NCBI GenBank assembly: GCA_900770225.1
Contig: CAAGJU010000193.1
Coordinates: forward strand, 1 to 64,000
Origin: Lachnospiraceae bacterium
Lineage (GTDB): Bacteria; Bacillota; Clostridia; Lachnospirales; Lachnospiraceae
Length of the DNA: 64,000 bases
Direction: 5' to 3'
Shown: positions 58,869 through 64,000 of the stretch, one piece after another
Layout: each line of letters opens with the position of its first letter
How positions within the stretch are numbered: the stretch's first letter is position 1
Program-made: the position numbers and the translations under genes
Notes under the pieces: model-generated
What the model was told of the DNA's origin: nothing
What the model saw: the letters and a program-made list of their open reading frames with translations, nothing else
Databases searched by the model: none

Positions 58869-60269
58869 ATGAAAAAACAGGTTGTATCAGTAATGACGGC
58901 AGGTGTTCTCGCGGCGGCGATGATCGCGGGCTGCGGAGGCACTTCATCGGGATCGACGTCCGTGGCATCTTCATCGGGAAATGCGTCTGCGGCTGCATCG
59001 GCAGACGCTGCGGCAGATGCGTCTGGTTCTTCCTCCGGCACGGCGTCAGCCGATGTGGCGGATGAGGATGAGCACACACTTTCTGTGTACGCCTGGGACA
59101 AAAACTTCAATATCCCGGCGCTGGAAGCTGCAGAGAAGGCTTATCAGAAGAAGGATCCTGATTTCAAACTCGATATCATTGAACAGCCTCAGGCCTCTGA
59201 CATAGAAGCAGCCGTAACCCTGGCGGGCTCCTCAGGTGATTACAGTCAGCTGCCGGATATCGTTTTGTTCCAGGATCACTACATTCAAAGATATGTACAT
59301 GATTATCCGGATGCATGGGTGAGCGTGGATGACGCGGGTGTGAACTGGGATGATTTCGGAGCGGAGAAACTTTCCTATTCCACCATTGATGGCGTTCACT
59401 ACGGATTTCCGGTGGATAACGGCACCGTGATCATGGCGTACAGAACCGATATCCTAGCACAGTGCGGATATACCGTTGACGATATGACGGGCATTTCCTG
59501 GGATACCTTTGATGAGATCGGTAAGGAAGTCTATGAGAAGACCGGCAAGTATCTGCTCTCCTTTGACGGCAGTGGTGATGACCTCCCTTATATGATGCTG
59601 CAGGCGGAGGGCGTCTCCCAGTTTAAGGACGGCGAGCCCTGGATGAGCGATAACCAGACATTCAGGGATGTCATCGAACTGATCGTCAGGCTCCAGCAGG
59701 ATAACGTTCTGTACCTGGCCAATGACTGGACGGATTATACCAATCAGACCATCATGGGCGATATGGTGGCCGGTGTCATGAACGGCAACTGGATCATTCC
59801 GACGATCGAGCAGGAAGCTGATAACAGCGGAAAATGGGAAATCACCTCCATGCCCACGCTGAAGGGCGGCGAGGGCTACGCCTCCAACGGCGGAGCTTCC
59901 CTGTACATTACAGGCAACTGCACAAAGCAGGATCTCGCAAAGGATTTTCTGGCATACACCTTCGGTGGCGGCAAAGGCTCTCAGGAGACCTATGACAACG
60001 CCCTGATCAACGGCGGCGTGATCACCTGCTGCATCTCCGCAGGCAAGTCAGATGTATATCAGAAGGGTGTTCCCTATTTCAATGATCAGCCGATCTATGC
60101 AAAAATCGTTGAGATGGGTGCAAAGGTAAAGCCTGTAGAGCAGAGTGATTATCACTACACCGCCCGTGAGCAGGTTTCAGCGGCCATTCAGAACATCATC
60201 AACGGCGCCGATGTCGATCAGTCGATTCAGGATGCAGAGGATCAGGTGAAGTTCGCCATGGGCGAATAG
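58869..60269 (+). CDS. CUT1-type sugar ABC substrate-binding lipoprotein
   Basis: A 466-residue extracellular solute-binding protein (family 1-like). Lipoprotein signal with AGC near 20-22, a Ser/Ala/Gly spacer to about 65, then LSVYAWDKNF, YPDAWVSVDDAGVNW, GFPVDNGTVIMAYRTDIL, and GNWIIPTIEQEA near 337. Binds an oligosaccharide for the two permeases downstream; no ATPase is encoded here, so a shared MsmK-type ATPase elsewhere is expected. ATG at 58869 follows GGGGACGG. Confidence 0.92.
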   Translation: MKKQVVSVMTAGVLAAAMIAGCGGTSSGSTSVASSSGNASAAASADAAADASGSSSGTASADVADEDEHTLSVYAWDKNFNIPALEAAEKAYQKKDPDFKLDIIEQPQASDIEAAVTLAGSSGDYSQLPDIVLFQDHYIQRYVHDYPDAWVSVDDAGVNWDDFGAEKLSYSTIDGVHYGFPVDNGTVIMAYRTDILAQCGYTVDDMTGISWDTFDEIGKEVYEKTGKYLLSFDGSGDDLPYMMLQAEGVSQFKDGEPWMSDNQTFRDVIELIVRLQQDNVLYLANDWTDYTNQTIMGDMVAGVMNGNWIIPTIEQEADNSGKWEITSMPTLKGGEGYASNGGASLYITGNCTKQDLAKDFLAYTFGGGKGSQETYDNALINGGVITCCISAGKSDVYQKGVPYFNDQPIYAKIVEMGAKVKPVEQSDYHYTAREQVSAAIQNIINGADVDQSIQDAEDQVKFAMGE

Positions 60270-60378
60270 GTCCGGAGACATGTGGCAGATTCAGAAAGTC
60301 CGGGCATGTGACAGATTCTGAAAGGCCGGAGGCATGTGGCAGATTCGGAAAGTCCGGGGACATGCGGCAGACGCTGAC
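60270..60378 (+). repeat. Tandem 26-28 bp repeats after the CUT1 binding protein
   Basis: Units at 60270-60297, 60298-60323, 60324-60351 and 60352-60378, core CATGTGGCAGATTC. They start at the base after the stop codon and fill the gap almost to the next ribosome-binding site. Confidence 0.85.
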
Positions 60379-60404
60379 ATGAAGATGCAGGGAGGAGGCA
60401 AAGT

Positions 60405-61304
60405 TTGAACAGCCAGAAGAAAAGCAGCCTGACGGCCAGACAGCAGCGGGCCGGATGGGGATTCCTTCTTCCTGCGGCCATCCTGATTTTTATCATGAGT
60501 TTTTACCCGATGGTGCAGGCGTTGATCACGTCGTTCAGAACGGGGTCCAGCGCAAATATGAAATGGGCGGAACCGTTCTGGTATAATTACAGCCGTATGT
60601 TCCGGGACAGGCTGTTCCTGCGTTCGATCGGCAACACCTTTCTGTACCTCGTCATTCAGGTTCCGATCATGCTGATCCTGGCTCTTCTTCTGGCGCAGCT
60701 TCTGAACAACAGGGATCTGCGGTTCAGGGGACTGTTCCGCACATGCATTTTTCTCCCGTGTGCGACATCTCTGGTATCTTATTCGCTGATTTTCAAGTCT
60801 CTCTTTGCGACACAGGGCTTCATTAATACGATCCTGATGAATCTCGGCATCATCTCAGAAAAAATCAACTGGCTCGGAAAGCCATCCACGGCGAAGTTTG
60901 TCATTATTTTTGCCCTGATCTGGCGATGGACCGGCTACAACATGGTCTTCTATCTGGCAGGCCTGCAGAACATCGAGTACTCCGTCTATGAGGCAGCGCA
61001 TATCGACGGTGCGAACGGCTGGCAGACCTTCTGGCACATCACTGTTCCGCTTCTGAAGCCGGTCATCATCATGACATGCATCATGTCGATCAACGGCACA
61101 CTGCAGCTGTTCGATGAGTCCATGAACCTGACAAAGGGCGGCCCGGCAAACTCGACGATCACGATGGCCCATTACATCTACAACAATTCTTTCGGAGAGG
61201 GTGTGGCAAACTTCGGCTATGCGTCAGCCATGTCCTTCCTGATCTTCATCATGGTGGCAATTCTCTCGTTCATCAACCTGAAAGCAGGTGATACCCGTGA
61301 CTGA
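60405..61304 (+). CDS. CUT1 sugar ABC permease (MalF-like)
   Basis: A 299-residue permease with six helices and the EAA-like cytoplasmic loop YEAAHIDGANGWQTFWHITVPLLKP (about 196-220). The TTG at 60405 is used because GGAGGAGG lies eight bases before it and no ATG fits. Its last bases and the next gene's start form a unit duplicated in tandem. Confidence 0.92.
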   Translation: MNSQKKSSLTARQQRAGWGFLLPAAILIFIMSFYPMVQALITSFRTGSSANMKWAEPFWYNYSRMFRDRLFLRSIGNTFLYLVIQVPIMLILALLLAQLLNNRDLRFRGLFRTCIFLPCATSLVSYSLIFKSLFATQGFINTILMNLGIISEKINWLGKPSTAKFVIIFALIWRWTGYNMVFYLAGLQNIEYSVYEAAHIDGANGWQTFWHITVPLLKPVIIMTCIMSINGTLQLFDESMNLTKGGPANSTITMAHYIYNNSFGEGVANFGYASAMSFLIFIMVAILSFINLKAGDTRD

Positions 61305-61462
61305 TACGTATGAACCTGAAAACAGGTGATACCCGTGACTGATACGTATGAACCTGAAAACAGGTGATACCCGTGACTGATACGTATGAACCTGAGAGCA
61401 GGTAATAACCGTGACTGATACATCGAAACTGAAAGCAGGTGATTCCCGTGTCTGATACATCG
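61275..61462 (+). repeat. Five tandem copies of the permease-permease junction
   Basis: Units at 61275-61312, 61313-61350, 61351-61388 (38 bp each), 61389-61425 and 61426-61462 (37 bp). Each unit carries an AGGTGAT-type ribosome-binding sequence and a GTG start followed by a TGA. Unit 1 is the real end of the first permease; unit 5 contains the real start of the second. Confidence 0.92.
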
Positions 61463-62299
61463 AAAACCGTCAGTAGCAGAAAAAACGGATCGCATGTGCA
61501 GAGAAAGCTGATCCCCGCGTATATTTTTCTTACGCTGGCATCGCTGTTTTCCGTTTTTCCCCTGTACTGGATGATCGCGGCGGCAACGAACAGATCCGTC
61601 GATGTGGCGAGAGGAACGCTTCTGTTCGGCTCTTATGCGGCTGAAAACTTAAAAAATCTGGTGTCGGAATATCCGCTCTGGTCGAGCCTCGGGAATTCTT
61701 TTCTGTATGCCGGTGTACAGACTTTGCTCTGTCTGCTGATCTGTTCTCTGGCGGGCTTTGGCTTTGAGCTCTATCATACGAAGGGAAAGGACAGACTGTT
61801 TGCCGTCCTTCTGCTCGCGATGATGGTGCCGCAGGTGGCGACGATCATTCCGCTGTTTACGATGATGTCCAGGATGAAGCTTCTGAATACCGTGTGGGCC
61901 TTCATTCTTCCGCAGATCGCGACGCCGTTCATGATCATGATGTTCCGCCAGAATTCGAGGAATTTCCCGGTGGATATCATGGAAGCGGCGAGGATGGACG
62001 GCCTGTCGGAGCCGGGGATCTATTTCCGCATGTATATGCCGATCATGCGTCCGACCTATGCCGCGGCAGCCGTCGTTACGTTCATGAATGCATGGAACGC
62101 CTATATGTGGCCGAAGGTCGTCATGACGGATAACCGCGCACAGACGATGCCGATGCTGATCGCCAATATTGCTGGCGGTTATACCATTGACTACGGCATG
62201 CTGATGATGGGCGTGCTGTTCTGTTCCGTTCCGACGATCATCATCTTCTTTGTACTTCAGAAGCAGCTGGCGGAAGGTATTACCGGTGCGGTCAGATAA
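61448..62299 (+). CDS. CUT1 sugar ABC permease (MalG-like)
   Basis: A 283-residue permease with six helices and the conserved loop MEAARMDGLSEPGIYFRMYMPIMRPTY (about 178-204, with the EAA motif). The GTG at 61448 follows AGGTGATTCCC within the last junction repeat; a GTG three codons earlier is possible. Partner of the preceding permease. Its terminal bases, including TAA, start a 17-bp tandem repeat. Confidence 0.9.
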   Translation: MSDTSKTVSSRKNGSHVQRKLIPAYIFLTLASLFSVFPLYWMIAAATNRSVDVARGTLLFGSYAAENLKNLVSEYPLWSSLGNSFLYAGVQTLLCLLICSLAGFGFELYHTKGKDRLFAVLLLAMMVPQVATIIPLFTMMSRMKLLNTVWAFILPQIATPFMIMMFRQNSRNFPVDIMEAARMDGLSEPGIYFRMYMPIMRPTYAAAAVVTFMNAWNAYMWPKVVMTDNRAQTMPMLIANIAGGYTIDYGMLMMGVLFCSVPTIIIFFVLQKQLAEGITGAVR

Positions 62300-62394
62300 A
62301 CCCGGAGATCAGGTAAACCCGGAGATCAGATAAATCCGGAGATCAGATAAACCCGGAGATCAGAAAAAATCCGGAGATCAGATGAACCCGGAGA
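62292..62394 (+). repeat. Six 17-bp tandem repeats beginning in the permease stop codon
   Basis: Units of TCAGATAAACCCGGAGA starting at 62292, 62309, 62326, 62343, 62360 (18 bp) and 62378. The first includes the permease's last codon and TAA. They fill the gap up to the GH2 ribosome-binding site. Confidence 0.9.
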
Positions 62395-62411
62395 GAATGT
62401 GAGGAGAGTGT

Positions 62412-64000
62412 ATGACTGGATTTGATTATGCTGTGGTGAGTGATCCCCGGGTGTTCAGGCAGAACAGGCTCGATGCCCATTCGGATCATTTCTTCTACCT
62501 GTCGCCGGATGCCATGCCAGGGGATCCGTCTGACTGCCGGATGTCTCTGAATGGTATCTGGAAGTTCCGTTATGCCGAAAATTATCGGGAGGCCGTAACG
62601 GGATTTGAGAAGGAAAATTTTTCTGTCGAAGACTGGGATGATATCCGGGTGCCGGGACACATTCAGCTTCAGGGCTATGGACATCCGCAGTATGTGAATG
62701 AACAGTATCCCTGGGACGGACATGAGGCGCCGGAACCTGGAGAGATTCCGGAAAGATTCAATCCGGTGGGCACGTATGTCCGGATGTTCGATGTGCCGGA
62801 GCGTTTCCGCGGTCATACCGTGCATCTTGTTTTTCAGGGCGCTGAGAGCGGTATCGCCGTGTGGATGAACGGGACTTACGTGGGATACAGTGAGGATTCC
62901 TTCACGCCGTCGGCATTTGACGTGACGCCTTATCTGAAGGAAAACGGATCAAACCGCCTGGCCGTGCAGGTATTCAGGTGGACATCCGGCAGCTGGTGCG
63001 AGGATCAGGACTTCTTCCGGTTCTCGGGCATTTTCCGGGATGTGGAACTGGTGATGCAGCCGGACGTGCACATGGAAGATCTCAGGATCCTGACGGATCT
63101 GAATGAACAGTTTACGCGGGCTGTGCTGAAGATCAGGGCGTCAGTGACCGGCGAGGGAACGGTGAGAATCCGGCTGTATGACAGCGAAAAGAACAGCATC
63201 ATCGATGAGACACGGGATCTCAGCGAAAAATTCAGCTGCGATCTCCCCGTGGATGCGCCGCGGCTGTGGAGTGCGGAGGAGCCGGTTCTGTATGATCTCC
63301 GGCTGGATCTCTCGGGAAGCAATGGCGTCCACCGGGAAACGGTGTGGGAAAAGGTCGGCTTCCGCAGATTCGAGATCCGTGACGGTATGATGCTGCTGAA
63401 CGGGCAGCGGATTGTGTTTCGCGGTGTCAACCGGCACGAATTCTGCGCGGAGGCCGGCCGGTGTATCACAGAGGATATGATCTGCCGCGATCTGATCACG
63501 ATGAAGCGCAATAATATCAATGCCGTGCGCACGAGCCATTACCCCAATCAGACGGTTTTCTACCGTCTGTGCGATGAGCTGGGCCTCTACGTGATCGACG
63601 AGACCAATCTGGAAGCGCACGGCACCTGGGATCCGATCGTCAGAGGTCTGAGATCGCCGGATTATGCCGTGCCCGGTGACAGGCCGGAATTTCTGCAGCT
63701 GGTGCTGGACCGCGCGGCTTCCATGTATGAGCGGGATAAAAATCATCCGTGCATCCTCATCTGGTCGTGCGGCAATGAATCATTCGGCGGCAGGGATATC
63801 TACGAGATGTCACGGTATTTCCACCGTATGGACAGCTCACGGATCGTTCATTATGAAGGCATTGCTCACGATCGCCGGTACAACGATACATCGGATGTGG
63901 AGAGCACCATGTATGTGCCGGTGGCGCATATCCGGGACTTCCTGCGTGTGCACCGCGATAAGCCGTATATCAGCTGTGAGTATTCCCATGCCATGGGGAA
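62412..64000 (+). CDS. Glycoside hydrolase family 2 beta-galactosidase (3' end outside window)
   Basis: Open to the last base; 529 residues seen of roughly 1000. An N-terminal jelly-roll sugar-binding domain (WKFRYAENY, IRVPGHIQLQGYG, VHLVFQGAES), an Ig-like domain, then the barrel with GVNRHEF, NAVRTSHYPN, DELGLYVIDETNLEAHG and the acid/base Glu 456 of SCGNES. The sequence breaks off at EYSHAMG, where the nucleophile Glu sits. LacZ-type GH2 enzyme of the cytoplasm, cleaving beta-galactosides probably imported by the upstream CUT1 system. GGAGAG precedes the ATG at 62412. Confidence 0.95.
   Translation, partial: MTGFDYAVVSDPRVFRQNRLDAHSDHFFYLSPDAMPGDPSDCRMSLNGIWKFRYAENYREAVTGFEKENFSVEDWDDIRVPGHIQLQGYGHPQYVNEQYPWDGHEAPEPGEIPERFNPVGTYVRMFDVPERFRGHTVHLVFQGAESGIAVWMNGTYVGYSEDSFTPSAFDVTPYLKENGSNRLAVQVFRWTSGSWCEDQDFFRFSGIFRDVELVMQPDVHMEDLRILTDLNEQFTRAVLKIRASVTGEGTVRIRLYDSEKNSIIDETRDLSEKFSCDLPVDAPRLWSAEEPVLYDLRLDLSGSNGVHRETVWEKVGFRRFEIRDGMMLLNGQRIVFRGVNRHEFCAEAGRCITEDMICRDLITMKRNNINAVRTSHYPNQTVFYRLCDELGLYVIDETNLEAHGTWDPIVRGLRSPDYAVPGDRPEFLQLVLDRAASMYERDKNHPCILIWSCGNESFGGRDIYEMSRYFHRMDSSRIVHYEGIAHDRRYNDTSDVESTMYVPVAHIRDFLRVHRDKPYISCEYSHAMG

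Noticed and set aside
61275..62394. Repeat arrays as a CRISPR locus
   Set aside because: The units are contiguous with no unique spacers, and no cas gene is present.
1..64000. tRNA or rRNA genes, insertion sequences, prophage genes
   Set aside because: No T-arm-type GGTTCRA with a matching cloverleaf, no rRNA conserved blocks, and no transposase or phage structural proteins were recognised on either strand.

Overview
The window looks like a chromosomal segment of a gut-type Clostridia (Lachnospiraceae-like Bacillota). This is inferred from the gene families: a secreted S-layer-homology protein, lipoproteins with long Ser/Ala-rich spacers after the lipobox Cys, a YesM/YesN-type two-component pair, several RbsABC and CUT1 sugar transporters, a YitT protein and a eukaryote-type HisA. 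No tRNA, rRNA, CRISPR array or prophage module was seen.

Layout. 1-1775 is the 5' part of an SLH-domain surface protein (minus strand). 2081-15635 is a surface-polysaccharide region: UDP-GlcNAc 2-epimerase, a solitary tyrosine recombinase, a methyltransferase, a YitT protein, then a flippase, three glycosyltransferases, a pyruvyltransferase-family protein and a PssD/PssE (ALG14/ALG13-like) pair. A broken ECF-type ATPase fragment closes it. 16072-21193 holds a Ser/Thr:Na+ symporter, an oxidoreductase, a double cupin, a ferredoxin and an unrecognised coiled-coil protein. 21493-33307 is a divergently controlled sugar-catabolic operon: a PAS-LuxR regulator facing an oxidoreductase, an OYE-type flavoenzyme, an RbsBAC-like ABC importer, three xylose-isomerase-like TIM barrels (one with a ketose 3-epimerase signature), a PfkB kinase, and a class II aldolase of which only the N-terminal fragment remains. 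33437-41556 is housekeeping (Dus, NUDIX, beta-CASP nuclease, MTA/SAH nucleosidase, aconitase-family hydratase). 41927-42770 is an approximately 810-nt gene-free unit with a strong promoter and a strong terminator, best read as a large structured noncoding RNA. 43019-49821 carries a membrane-anchored protein of unknown function, AsnS, rubredoxin, an inositol-monophosphatase-like enzyme and HisA. 49924-64000 is a carbohydrate locus: sensor kinase and AraC-type regulator, an ABC importer with two permeases and a rhamnose/AI-2-type binding protein, a CUT1 importer, and a GH2 beta-galactosidase cut by the window end.

Two features cut across the annotation. First, short tandem duplications (17-50 bp units, 2-6 copies) fill many intergenic gaps. 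In at least five places the repeated unit is the 3' end of the upstream gene including its stop codon, and in at least four enzymes a tandem repeat in multiples of 3 bp has been inserted in frame in a loop or at the N-terminus. Second, a dispersed hairpin repeat sits directly after the T-tract of intrinsic terminators at four places (3467, 20056, 41786, 42770); two of these copies bracket the large noncoding RNA.
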